This document shows positions 1 to 7,388 of a stretch of DNA of 64,000 nt, piece after piece. Origin of the DNA: Streptomyces profundus (lineage in GTDB: Bacteria; Actinomycetota; Actinomycetes; Streptomycetales; Streptomycetaceae); assembly GCF_020740535.1 (NCBI RefSeq), contig NZ_CP082362.1, positions 2,728,001 through 2,792,000 on the forward strand, written 5' to 3'. The notes under the pieces were generated by a model. The model was given only the letters and a program-made list of their open reading frames with translations. It had not been told where the DNA came from and did no database searches. The position numbers and the translations under genes were made by a program. Numbering within the stretch: position 1 is the stretch's first letter; every line of letters begins with the position of its first letter.

Positions 1-234
1 GAAGTGCGCGCCCAGATCGCCGAGCCCGGCCGCCGAGAAGAGCGCGTCGCAGGCGGCGTGCGCGGCGACGTCCCCGTCCGAGTGCCCGGCCAGACCGAAG
101 CCGGCCTCGGGCCAGAGCAGCCCGGCACACCACAGCTCCCGGCCCGCCTCGAAGGCGTGCACATCGGTGCCGATGCCGACCAGGGGCAGCGCGGCAGGCG
201 CCGCCGTCGGCTCGGGGGTGGGCTCAGAAGTCAT
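1..234 (-). CDS. ispF: 2-C-methyl-D-erythritol 2,4-cyclodiphosphate synthase, N-terminal part (runs off the left edge)
   Basis: IspF converts CDP-methylerythritol 2-phosphate to the cyclic diphosphate with loss of CMP in the non-mevalonate isoprenoid pathway. The visible 78 residues show the family start ([10 protein letters not shown], with the metal-binding Asp and His) and [11 protein letters not shown], the second metal and substrate segment. The preceding ~18 residues are a Pro/Ala/Thr-rich tail. The ATG at 234 lies inside the end of ispD, giving an 11-base overlap, so the two genes are translationally coupled and follow each other in the pathway. The C-terminus is outside the window. 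Confidence 0.93.
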   Translation of the reverse strand, partial: MTSEPTPEPTAAPAALPLVGIGTDVHAFEAGRELWCAGLLWPEAGFGLAGHSDGDVAAHAACDALFSAAGLGDLGAHF

Positions 235-985
235 CGGTGGTCCTCCGGCGGGCGAGCACGGCCTCGGCGAGCAGCAGATCCAGGGGGCGGGTCACCTTGA
301 ACGCCTCCTCGTGCCCCGGGACCAACACGACCGGCACGCCGAGCTGTTCGACCAGCCCGGCGTCGTCGGTGGCCTGGTCCGCGGTGTTGGCGCGGTGCGC
401 GGCGAGCAGCGTCGCCCGGTCGAACCCCTGCGGGGTCTGCACCGCGCGCAGCAGCGACCGATCCGGCGTGGCGACCACCGGCTCCGGATCCCCGGAGGCG
501 GCCGTGGCGGCGACGCTCTTGACGGTGTCGGTGACGGGGAGCGCGGGCACCACGGCGGGGGCGCCCGCCCGCACCGCGGCGGCCACCGCGTCCACCGTGC
601 CGACCGGCACGAGCGGGCGCGCCGCGTCGTGCACCAACACCACCTCTATCTCTTCGGGCAGCGCGGCGAGGCCGAGCCGCACCGACTCCTGCCGGGTCGC
701 GCCGCCGGCTACCACCAGCTGCTCGACGGCCGGCGGCGGTGGGTGCTCGTCGAGCAACGAGCGGACCAGGGCGACCTGTTCGGCGGGCGCGACCACCACG
801 ACCAGGGCGATCGCCCTGGCCCTGGCCATCGCGCGCACGGCGTGGACCAGCATGGGCGTGCCGCCCAGGGGGCGCAGCGCCTTGGGCGCGCCGGGGCCGA
901 GCCGCAGGCCGAGCCCGGCGGCCGGAATGACGGCGGCGGCGCGGGCGGGCGGCGGCTGTTCGATGAACGGTGTGACGTCAGTCAT
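224..985 (-). CDS. ispD: 2-C-methyl-D-erythritol 4-phosphate cytidylyltransferase
   Basis: 253 aa, the usual length. It transfers CMP from CTP to methylerythritol phosphate, the step after DXR in the MEP pathway. The glycine-rich nucleotide loop is at about residues 18-34 ([20 protein letters not shown]), [10 protein letters not shown] near residue 110 is the second signature, and a TPQGF segment follows. The start was taken as the ATG at 985 because the family begins a few residues before the AAxGxG loop; 22 further upstream codons are open but look non-coding. No good ribosome binding site is seen before this ATG. It forms a unit with ispF and lies downstream of carD with a 481-base gap. 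Confidence 0.93.
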   Translation of the reverse strand: MTDVTPFIEQPPPARAAAVIPAAGLGLRLGPGAPKALRPLGGTPMLVHAVRAMARARAIALVVVVAPAEQVALVRSLLDEHPPPPAVEQLVVAGGATRQESVRLGLAALPEEIEVVLVHDAARPLVPVGTVDAVAAAVRAGAPAVVPALPVTDTVKSVAATAASGDPEPVVATPDRSLLRAVQTPQGFDRATLLAAHRANTADQATDDAGLVEQLGVPVVLVPGHEEAFKVTRPLDLLLAEAVLARRRTTDDF

Positions 986-1466
986 TGATAACCGGTGCAG
1001 GTTTGTTCTCGGTGGGGTGATGGGTATGGCCTGAGCGTGCCGGGCGCACATGACTGGCCCTTCCGTGACAGACCAGTCGCACAGAGTCCGACCAAGCCCG
1101 GCACGTTTCTGAGGTGTCGATCGCCGTGGCCCCAGCGTTCACGGGCCGATCGGCCAGGTTCCAGACGTGCCACAGCGCCCGGTGTGGCATCGCATACCTT
1201 CGGGCGCTGTAGCACGTTATGTTGTCGCACGTTCATCGGTCGCGTGCCAGGTACCTCATGCGACCGAGACGGGAACAGCCGGGGCAACTCGCGTTGTCTC
1301 CCTGGGGATTACCGCGCGTGGCACGCGCGGCGCACCGCAGTGGATGTATTCCCGGGCCGAATGAACGCGCGCCGAGACAGGCTCGCGAAGCTCGGAGAGC
1401 CGGCGGACACGCGGGGACGGAGGTGTCAACGGTGCGCGGCGGACGCCGAGGGATCGCGAACGAACC
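986..1466. other. Intergenic region between carD and ispD
   Basis: No frame here has the residue pattern of a real protein, although several short ones stay open. The main structure is a nested inverted repeat at 1168-1209, listed separately. The stretch just upstream of ispD (986-1060) should hold its promoter but I see no convincing -35/-10 pair. Confidence 0.5.
1168..1209 (-). terminator. Nested inverted repeat, possible carD terminator
   Basis: TGCCACA (1168-1174) pairs with TGTGGCA (1183-1189), and CAGCGCCC (1173-1180) pairs with GGGCGCTG (1202-1209), so two alternative hairpins compete. It lies about 260 bases downstream of the carD stop with no T-run. It could be a factor-independent stop or simply an RNA structure. 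Confidence 0.3.
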
Positions 1467-1949
1467 TCAGGAAGCGAGAACCTCATCCAGCAGGGACTCG
1501 GCCTTGTCCTCGTTGGTGGACTCGGCCAGGGCCAGCTCGCTCACCAGGATCTGCCGAGCCTTGGCGAGCATGCGCTTCTCACCTGCGGAAAGACCACGCT
1601 CGCGCTCCCGGCGCCACAGATCGCGCACAACCTCCGCGACCTTGATGACGTCGCCGGACGCCAGCTTCTCAAGATTGGCCTTGTAGCGGCGGGACCAGTT
1701 GGTCGGCTCCTCGGCATACGGCGCGCGCAGCACCTCGAAGACCCGCTCCAAGCCGTCCTGCCCAACCACGTCGCGCACTCCGACGAGTTCGGCGTTTTCC
1801 GCCGGCACACGCACTTCGAGATCGCCTTGTGCGACCTTCAGCACCAGGTAAGTCTTGTCCACGCCTTTAATCTGGCGAGTTTCAATAGCCTCGATCAGCG
1901 CGGCGCCGTGATGGGGATAGACCACGGTGTCGCCAACCTTGAACGTCAT
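1467..1949 (-). CDS. carD: CarD/CdnL-family RNA polymerase-binding regulator
   Basis: 160 aa. CarD proteins bind the RNA polymerase beta subunit with an N-terminal Tudor-like domain and stabilise open complexes through a C-terminal helical domain, acting at rRNA and many housekeeping promoters. Seen here: [20 protein letters not shown] (RNAP-interaction domain), then the all-helical half from about residue 65 with the conserved tryptophan in [15 protein letters not shown]. Start chosen at the ATG at 1949, with AAGGGG ten bases upstream. A further upstream in-frame ATG at 1979 lies inside the predicted promoter and is rejected. Carried in the usual neighbourhood with ispD-ispF downstream and phoP beyond. 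Confidence 0.95.
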   Translation of the reverse strand: MTFKVGDTVVYPHHGAALIEAIETRQIKGVDKTYLVLKVAQGDLEVRVPAENAELVGVRDVVGQDGLERVFEVLRAPYAEEPTNWSRRYKANLEKLASGDVIKVAEVVRDLWRRERERGLSAGEKRMLAKARQILVSELALAESTNEDKAESLLDEVLAS

Positions 1950-1977
1950 GTGACAGGTACCCCTTCCGTGGCTCTCC

Positions 1978-2006
1978 ATCCTAACACGGCGAGACGCGCC
2001 TTTGAA
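1978..2006 (-). promoter_or_regulatory. Probable housekeeping promoter of carD
   Basis: Read on the minus strand: TTCAAA (2006-2001), 17-base spacer, TAGGAT (1983-1978). This gives a leader of about 20-25 bases containing the AAGGGG binding site before the ATG at 1949. Confidence 0.55.
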
Positions 2007-2372
2007 TGACGTTTCCGCAGGTCAGGCCGCATCTCGGGGGTTGACAAGGGCGCCCGTGGCGTGCTTCGGGAAGCCTCCGGCGGCGGGTATCCGCAGGTGG
2101 GGGCCCGGTTTGCCAAAGCAAGAACTTCCCGCCCCGGCGCGTCGAAGAAGAGAAAGAAGTTCCCCCGAAGATGGAAAGGTGTCCGTTTTGTCATGGTTGA
2201 CAGAATGCCTTCCCGCAGCATGCGGAAGAGTCGAAGAATTGATCAACGGAAAGCCTCTTGATCGCCATTTCACTTCGCACACCCGGGCCCGGGTGCGGGC
2301 CTGTCAGAGGGGCTGGGTACCCTGAGGCGGCCGATGTAGATCACCTAGACCGTCCGAGGAGATGCCGCCGCC
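2007..2372. other. Intergenic region between carD and the DUF461 lipoprotein gene
   Basis: Less GC-rich than its surroundings, notably a purine-rich stretch at about 2120-2200. Contains GAACTTC (2122-2128) facing GAAGTTC (2156-2162), and the perfect 14-base palindrome ACCCGGGCCCGGGT at 2281-2294, about 80 bases before the plus-strand gene. Divergent promoters are expected here. No gene is supported. Confidence 0.45.
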
Positions 2373-3125
2373 GTGAGCAGCAGCCTTCGACGCGGCGTCG
2401 CCGCCGCTTTCTTCGCGTTCCCGCTGTTCGCGCTGACGGCCTGCGGGGCCGGCCACAACGCGGAGACCGGCAACGTCCGCCCCGACAACGCCTCCGCCCA
2501 GGTGGAGGACATCAAGGTGCAGAGCGTCAACATCATCGTGCCCGAGGAGGGCGGCCCGGTCGGGATCAGCGCCAGCCTCTTCAACTCGGGCACCGAGGAC
2601 CAGACGCTGGAGGCCGTCGGGCTGCCGGGCTCGGGCACCGCCTTCGAGCTGCTGCCCGCGGAGAACGAGACCCGGGTGGTGGTGCCGGCGGGTGGCTCGG
2701 TCGCGCTGGGCGGTGAGGGCAACGCCGAGGCGGTGATCGCCGATCCCGTCGCGGCGGATGTGCGTCTCGGCAACGCCCAGCATCTGGTGTTCCTGTTGAG
2801 CGAGACCGGCGAGGTCAGCCTCTCCGCCCGCGTGGTCCCGGCCACCGGTGCCTTCGCCTACTACCAGGACTGGGCACCGCGCCCCGTCGAGCCCGAGCTC
2901 CCCGAGCTCCCCGAGCTCCCGGGGGTTCCCGACGAGAACGCCGGGACTCCTGAGGACGGCGAGGACGGCGAGGAGCCAGGGGACGGCGCCGCCGGGGACA
3001 CCCCGGATAACGAGCAGCGGAACGACGAGCAGGACGCCGGCGACGGCACGCCGCCCGACGCGGGAGACCCCGAGAACGCGGAGGACCCCGAGGACACGGC
3101 GGACGGCGTCCCCGCGCAGGACTGA
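2373..3125 (+). CDS. DUF461-type secreted lipoprotein with acidic Pro/Glu/Asp-rich tail
   Basis: 250 aa. Lipoprotein signal: twin Arg at residues 6-7, hydrophobic core, and lipobox LTAC with Cys at about residue 24. Residues 40-165 form a predicted beta-rich domain of the DUF461/PCuAC-like type (VQSVNIIVPEE, GISASLFNSG, ending AYYQDWAPRP). These are extracytoplasmic domains related to copper chaperones, but I see no clear copper ligands. The last 85 residues are a low-complexity acidic stretch with PELPELPEL repeats, likely a wall-spanning linker. The GTG at 2373 has GAGGAG 11 bases upstream. It faces phoP across a shared terminator. Function not known. Confidence 0.75.
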   Translation: MSSSLRRGVAAAFFAFPLFALTACGAGHNAETGNVRPDNASAQVEDIKVQSVNIIVPEEGGPVGISASLFNSGTEDQTLEAVGLPGSGTAFELLPAENETRVVVPAGGSVALGGEGNAEAVIADPVAADVRLGNAQHLVFLLSETGEVSLSARVVPATGAFAYYQDWAPRPVEPELPELPELPGVPDENAGTPEDGEDGEEPGDGAAGDTPDNEQRNDEQDAGDGTPPDAGDPENAEDPEDTADGVPAQD

Positions 3126-3146
3126 CGTCGCCCGCGCACGCGCGGG

Positions 3147-3191
3147 AAAGCGGTGGGGCGCGTCGCCCAAGGCGACGCGCCCCACCGCTTT
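3147..3191. terminator. Bidirectional terminator between lipoprotein gene and phoP
   Basis: Perfect 21-bp stem (3147-3167 with 3171-3191) and a 3-base loop. AAA at one end and TTT at the other serve both directions. It lies between two convergent genes. Confidence 0.9.
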
Positions 3192-3209
3192 ACGGCCGGC
3201 CGGGCCGGC

Positions 3210-3890
3210 CTACGGCTCGAACTTGTAGCCGAGCCCACGCACGGTGACCAGATAGCGCGGCGCGCCGGGATCGGGCTCGATCTTGGCGCGCAGCCGCTTC
3301 ACATGGACGTCCAGCGTCTTGGTGTCGCCCACGTAGTCGGCACCCCAGACGCGGTCGATCAGCTGCATCCGGGTGAGCACCCGCCCGGCGTTGCGCAGCA
3401 GCATGGCCAGCAGGTCGAACTCCTTGAGCGGCAGATCGACCTTCCGGCCGTCGACGGTGACCACATGCCGGTCCACGTCCATCCGGACCGGGCCCGCCTC
3501 AAGCGCGACGGGGCTCTCCTCCTCGGACTCGCCCCTGCGGCGCAGCACCGCACGGATGCGGGCCACCAGTTCGCGTGAGGAGAAGGGCTTGGTCACATAG
3601 TCGTCAGCCCCTATTTCCAGGCCCACCACCTTGTCGATTTCGCTGTCCTTGGCGGTCACCATGATGACCGGGACGTTGGATCGGCCCCGAAGCTGGCGGC
3701 AGACCTCGGTGCCGGGGAGACCCGGCAGCATGAGGTCGAGCAGTACCAGATCGGCGCCGTTGCGCTCGAACTCGTCCAGCCCCTCGGGCCCCGTGGCCGC
3801 CGTGGCGACCTCGAAGCCCTCCTTGCGGAGCATGTACGACAGAGCGTCGCTGAACGACTCCTCGTCCTCGACGACGAGCACTCGGGTCAC
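3210..3890 (-). CDS. phoP: Phosphate response regulator PhoP (OmpR family)
   Basis: 226 aa. Receiver domain at residues 1-118: acidic pocket EDEE near residue 8, phospho-acceptor Asp in LVLLDLMLPG (residue ~52), MVTAKD, and Lys in YVTKPF. The winged-helix DNA-binding domain at about 130-226 contains the LKEFDLLAMLL and GDTKTLDVHVKRLRAKIE helices. PhoP binds GTTCACC-type direct repeats (PHO boxes) and switches on phosphate scavenging while repressing secondary metabolism in Streptomyces. Overlaps phoR by 4 bases (ATGA), so the pair is co-translated. A PHO-box motif lies upstream of the phoR/phoU divergent promoters. Confidence 0.96.
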   Translation of the reverse strand: MTRVLVVEDEESFSDALSYMLRKEGFEVATAATGPEGLDEFERNGADLVLLDLMLPGLPGTEVCRQLRGRSNVPVIMVTAKDSEIDKVVGLEIGADDYVTKPFSSRELVARIRAVLRRRGESEEESPVALEAGPVRMDVDRHVVTVDGRKVDLPLKEFDLLAMLLRNAGRVLTRMQLIDRVWGADYVGDTKTLDVHVKRLRAKIEPDPGAPRYLVTVRGLGYKFEP

Positions 3891-5209
3891 GGGAGGACCT
3901 CCCGGGCTGTTTCGTTGGTGCGGGTGGGGTGGGCGCCCGCCGGCCGTTCGGCCTCGGAGTTCTCCGGATCGTCCGACTCGGGGAACTCGGCGGGTTCGTG
4001 CAGGGTGCCACCCAGGCCGTCCAGATCACGCTGGACGGCCAGATGGCGTTCTCGGGCGCTGCCGGGCTCCGGCAGGCGCAGGGTGAACGTGGAGCCCTCT
4101 CCCTCGGCGCTCCATACCAGGACCTCGCCGCCGTGGGAGGCGGCGACGTGTTTGACGATGGCCAGGCCGAGGCCCGTGCCGCCGGTGGCCCGGGAGCGGG
4201 CCGGGTCGACGCGGTAGAAGCGCTCGAAGACGCGCTCGCGGTCGGTCTCCGGGATGCCGAGACCCTGGTCGGTGACGGCGATCTCGATCTGCCCCCGCCC
4301 GGGGCCGCTGGCCCGGGAGCCGGCGATGGCGACCCGGGTGTGCGGCGGGCTGTAGTTGACGGCGTTCTCGACCAGGTTGCCCAGGGCGGCGGCCAGTTGG
4401 CCCCTGTTGCCCCAGACGGAGAGGTCGGCGGTGCCGCCGGAGGCGATGGTGATCTGTTTGCCGTCGGCCTGTTGGCGGCAGCGGTCGATGGCCTCGGTGA
4501 CCAGCTCGTCGACCGAGACCAGCTCGGCCTGGCTGAGCATGTCGTTGTCCTGCACCCGGGAGAGGTCGATCAGCTCCTGGATGAGGTTGGTGAGGCGGGT
4601 GGCCTCGTTCTGCATCCGGCCGGCGAAGCGGGTGACGGCCTCCGGGTCCTCGGCCGCGTCCAGCACGGCCTCGGAGAGCAGCGAGAGGGCGCCGGCCGGG
4701 GTCTTCAGCTCGTGGCTGACGTTGGCCACGAAGTCGCGGCGGACCGCCTCGATCCTGCGGGCCTCCGTGAGGTCCTCGACCAGCAGCAGCACCAGGCGGG
4801 CGCCGAGCGGCGCGGAGCGCGCCGAGACGGCGAGGAGGTCGGTGCGTCCCGGGCGGTTGCGGCGCGGGAGGTCGAGCTCCAGCTGACGGATCTCGCCGTC
4901 CCTGCGGGTGTCCCTGGCCATCTTGAGCATCGGTTCGACGGCCAGCCGGCCGCCTCTGACGAGGCCGAGCGCGTACGCCGCCGAGCTGGCCTTGAGGACC
5001 GCGTCGCTCTCGTCGAGGACGACGGCCGAGGAGCGCAGCACGGAGAGGACGGTGTCCACGCCGGGTGGCAGGTTCTGCTCGGTCTGCTGGGGGTTGCGGA
5101 GGGGACGCGTGCGTTCGCGCTCGCTGAGCCGGAAGGCCAGCATGGCGATGACGCCGGTGCACACCCCGGCCACCGCCGCCACTGCGGCCACCGCCGCGTT
5201 CACGTCCAT
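3887..5209 (-). CDS. phoR: Phosphate sensor histidine kinase PhoR
   Basis: 440 aa. One membrane segment at residues 5-26, basic stop-transfer RLSERERTRP, a PAS-like domain (~55-140), H-box ANVSHELKTP (phospho-His ~170), N-box NLVENAVNY, D/F box TDQGLGI, and G-box TGGTGLGLAIVKH. The C-terminal ~60 residues are an acidic, low-complexity tail. It autophosphorylates and passes the phosphate to PhoP. The ATG at 5209 follows TAACCT (-10) by 6 bases, so the phoRP transcript is probably leaderless. Divergent from phoU. Confidence 0.95.
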   Translation of the reverse strand: MDVNAAVAAVAAVAGVCTGVIAMLAFRLSERERTRPLRNPQQTEQNLPPGVDTVLSVLRSSAVVLDESDAVLKASSAAYALGLVRGGRLAVEPMLKMARDTRRDGEIRQLELDLPRRNRPGRTDLLAVSARSAPLGARLVLLLVEDLTEARRIEAVRRDFVANVSHELKTPAGALSLLSEAVLDAAEDPEAVTRFAGRMQNEATRLTNLIQELIDLSRVQDNDMLSQAELVSVDELVTEAIDRCRQQADGKQITIASGGTADLSVWGNRGQLAAALGNLVENAVNYSPPHTRVAIAGSRASGPGRGQIEIAVTDQGLGIPETDRERVFERFYRVDPARSRATGGTGLGLAIVKHVAASHGGEVLVWSAEGEGSTFTLRLPEPGSARERHLAVQRDLDGLGGTLHEPAEFPESDDPENSEAERPAGAHPTRTNETAREVLP

Positions 5210-5281
5210 ATCCTCAGGTTATGCGCGGTGGGCCGGGTGCCACAGGGGTGACCGAAGATGCTCGTCCACACGCCTGTGAGA

Positions 5282-5314
5282 GTTCACCTTGGCGACAGCG
5301 ATGGTTCACTTGAC
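5282..5314 (+). promoter_or_regulatory. PHO box (three 11-base units) between phoR and phoU
   Basis: GTTCACCTTGG, CGACAGCGATG and GTTCACTTGAC lie head to tail. Units 1 and 3 match the GTTCACC-type consensus and are exactly 22 bases apart, two helical turns; unit 2 is degenerate. This is the arrangement of PhoP operators in Streptomyces and lies 72-104 bases before the phoU start. Confidence 0.85.
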
Positions 5315-5385
5315 GGGGCGGAAACGGCTGCTTTCCGGACAGAGCTTGGGACGTGGACCTTTGTGTCGGGTGAGGAAGGACAGTC

Positions 5386-6060
5386 ATGCGTGACGCGTAT
5401 CACGAGGAATTGGATGCGATCAGCGACAATCTGGTCGAGATGGCGCGGTTCGTCGGGTCTGCCATAGGGCGGGCGACCACGGCCATGTTGGACGCCGACC
5501 TGAGGTTGGCGGAGAACGTGATCGAGGGCGACGACAAGGTCGACGAGATGCAGCGCGACCTGGAGAACGCGGCGATCGCGCTGCTCGCGCGGCAGCAGCC
5601 GGTGGCCACGGATCTGCGGATCGTGGTGACCAGCCTGCGGATGAGCGCGGATCTGGAGCGCTGCGGGGATCTGGCCCAGCATGTGGCCAAGGTGGCGCGG
5701 CTGCGCTTCCCCGACTCGGCGGTGCCGCGCGATCTGTCGGCGACCATCCTGGAGATGGGGCAGCTGGCGCAGCGGCTGATGGCCAAGGCGACCGAGGTGC
5801 TGCTCACCAAGGACGTGGACCTGGCGATGCAGCTGGAGCAGGACGACGACGAGATGGACTCGTTGCACCGCACGCTTTTCAGTCACCTGCTGGACGACCG
5901 GTGGAACCACGGCATCGAGACGGCGGTGGATGTGACGCTGCTGGGCCGGTACTACGAGCGGTTCGCCGACCACGCGGTGTCCATCGCGCAGCGGATGGTG
6001 TTCCTGGTGACCGGGGAGCACGCGGACGAGTTCACGCCGGAGCCGGAGGCGACGGCCTGA
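5386..6060 (+). CDS. phoU: Phosphate system regulator PhoU
   Basis: 224 aa, typical. Two PhoU three-helix repeats (about 1-105 and 115-215). Acidic helices carry E/D-rich metal-binding patterns (ATDLRIVVTSLRMSADLERC in repeat 1 and YYERFADHAVSIAQRM in repeat 2). PhoU signals phosphate sufficiency from the Pst transporter to PhoR, damping PhoP activity. GAGGAAGG lies just upstream of the ATG. The PHO box upstream indicates direct control by PhoP. A 12-base tandem duplication (GCCTGAGGCGAC) straddles the stop codon. Confidence 0.95.
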   Translation: MRDAYHEELDAISDNLVEMARFVGSAIGRATTAMLDADLRLAENVIEGDDKVDEMQRDLENAAIALLARQQPVATDLRIVVTSLRMSADLERCGDLAQHVAKVARLRFPDSAVPRDLSATILEMGQLAQRLMAKATEVLLTKDVDLAMQLEQDDDEMDSLHRTLFSHLLDDRWNHGIETAVDVTLLGRYYERFADHAVSIAQRMVFLVTGEHADEFTPEPEATA

Positions 6061-6149
6061 GGCGACGGCCTGAGGCGACGCGCCTGGGGCCGGGGTGGTG
6101 TGCGCCCGGGGGCGCGTGTTCCTCGCCCCCGCGCGCTTGTCACGCGCGG

Positions 6150-6178
6150 TTGACGCTCCCGGGTGGCGCGGACATCCA
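6150..6178 (+). promoter_or_regulatory. Candidate promoter for mtpA
   Basis: TTGACG (6150-6155), 17-base spacer, CATCCA (6173-6178). The -35 is good and the -10 is poor. It lies about 40 bases before the mtpA start and leaves room for the GAGGAGGGGA binding site. Confidence 0.35.
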
Positions 6179-6215
6179 ATGAGGGGGACACACCACCGAG
6201 GAGGGGATTCCACCC

Positions 6216-6395
6216 ATGGCTGCCTCACCGACCTCATCCGGCCCGGCCGGATCGATCAAGCCAATCGAGCCGACCGTGCCGGCTCCGGGCGCGCGGCGCT
6301 CGTTACCGCTGTTGGGCGCCTGCGGCTGCGGCTCCGGCTGCTCCTGCGGCTGCCAGTCGGGGTCCAGCTGCCAGTGTGGCGGCGGCTGCGGCTGA
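6216..6395 (+). CDS. mtpA: Metallothionein-like Cys-rich protein MtpA
   Basis: 59 aa. The first 35 residues are Pro/Ser/Ala-rich. The last 24 contain nine cysteines mostly as CGC, CSCGC and CQCGGGCG clusters, a metal-thiolate arrangement. Published work on S. lividans describes mtpA as a metallothionein-like gene next to phoU and under PhoP influence; position and sequence agree. Expected to bind soft metal ions in the cytosol. GAGGAGGGGA precedes the ATG by about 10 bases, and a strong terminator follows. The length puts it below normal gene-finder cut-offs. Confidence 0.85.
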   Translation: MAASPTSSGPAGSIKPIEPTVPAPGARRSLPLLGACGCGSGCSCGCQSGSSCQCGGGCG

Positions 6396-6409
6396 CCCGG
6401 GAGACCGCT

Positions 6410-6445
6410 CCGGCCGCCCGGCGAGCTGGCTCGCCGGGCGGCCGG
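6410..6445. terminator. Hairpin terminator between mtpA and gpmA
   Basis: CCGGCCGCCCGGCGAGC (6410-6426) is followed by TG and its exact complement (6429-6445). It lies 15 bases after the mtpA stop and downstream of the convergent gpmA. Confidence 0.8.
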
Positions 6446-6558
6446 GCGCGGTCGGCGGGCCCTCGCTGGCCCGGCACTCGGTGCCGCCGATCATCTCCTG
6501 GGCCGGCTGGCCGAGTTGGGCGAAGGCGAGGGGGCCGCTCCGGCGGCTGTTCCCCGCC

Positions 6559-7317
6559 CTATTTCTTGCCCTGGTTCGCCACGGCCTCGATGGCCGCCTT
6601 AGCGGCTTCCGGGTCGAGGTAGCGACCGCCGGGGGTCACCGGCTGGTAGTCGGCGTCCAGCTCGTAGAGGAGCGGGATGCCGGTGGGGATGTTGAGGCCC
6701 ACGATGGCCTCGTCCGAGACCCCGTCCAGGTGCTTGACCAGGGCGCGCAGGCTGTTGCCGTGCGCCGTGACCAGCACGGTGCGGCCGGCGTTCAGATCCG
6801 GCACGATGGCGTCGTACCAGTACGGCAGCATCCGCTCGACGACGTCCTTGAGGCACTCGGTGCGCGGACGCAGCTCGCTGGGGATGCCGGCGTAGCGCGG
6901 GTCGTCGCTCTGCGACCACTCGGCGCCGTCGGCCAGTTCGGGCGGCGGGGTGTCGTAGGAGCGGCGCCACTTCGTGAACTGCTCCTCGCCGAACTCGGCG
7001 AGCGTGGCGGCCTTGTCCTTGCCCTGGAGCGCGCCGTAGTGCCGCTCGTTGAGGCGCCAGGCCCGGTGCACCGGGAGCCAGGCGCGGTCCGCCGCGTCCA
7101 GCGCCAGGTTGGCGGTGCGGATGGCCCGCTTGAGCAGTGAGGTGTGCAGCACGTCGGGCAGCAGCCCGGCGTCCTTCAGCAGCTCGCCGCCGCGGACCGC
7201 CTCCTTCTCGCCCTTCTCGGTGAGGTTGACGTCCACCCACCCGGTGAAGAGGTTCTTCGCGTTCCACTCGCTCTCGCCATGGCGGAGCAGAATCAGCTTG
7301 TACGGTGCGTCGGCCAT
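6559..7317 (-). CDS. gpmA: 2,3-bisphosphoglycerate-dependent phosphoglycerate mutase
   Basis: 252 aa. Interconverts 3- and 2-phosphoglycerate in glycolysis. Residues [12 protein letters not shown] carry the phospho-histidine RHGE motif, [10 protein letters not shown] is the family substrate loop, and [11 protein letters not shown] holds the second catalytic His. Both histidines are present, so it should be active. The start ATG lies 6 bases after a minus-strand TACGCT -10 element, giving a leaderless mRNA. Divergent from the SpoIIE-type phosphatase gene. Confidence 0.96.
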   Translation of the reverse strand: MADAPYKLILLRHGESEWNAKNLFTGWVDVNLTEKGEKEAVRGGELLKDAGLLPDVLHTSLLKRAIRTANLALDAADRAWLPVHRAWRLNERHYGALQGKDKAATLAEFGEEQFTKWRRSYDTPPPELADGAEWSQSDDPRYAGIPSELRPRTECLKDVVERMLPYWYDAIVPDLNAGRTVLVTAHGNSLRALVKHLDGVSDEAIVGLNIPTGIPLLYELDADYQPVTPGGRYLDPEAAKAAIEAVANQGKK

Positions 7318-7388
7318 GTGTCGAGCGTAGACGAGGCCGTCCGGCGGGATGTCCGGCCCCCGAACTCACCGTGGTGCAAAGTAAGGCA

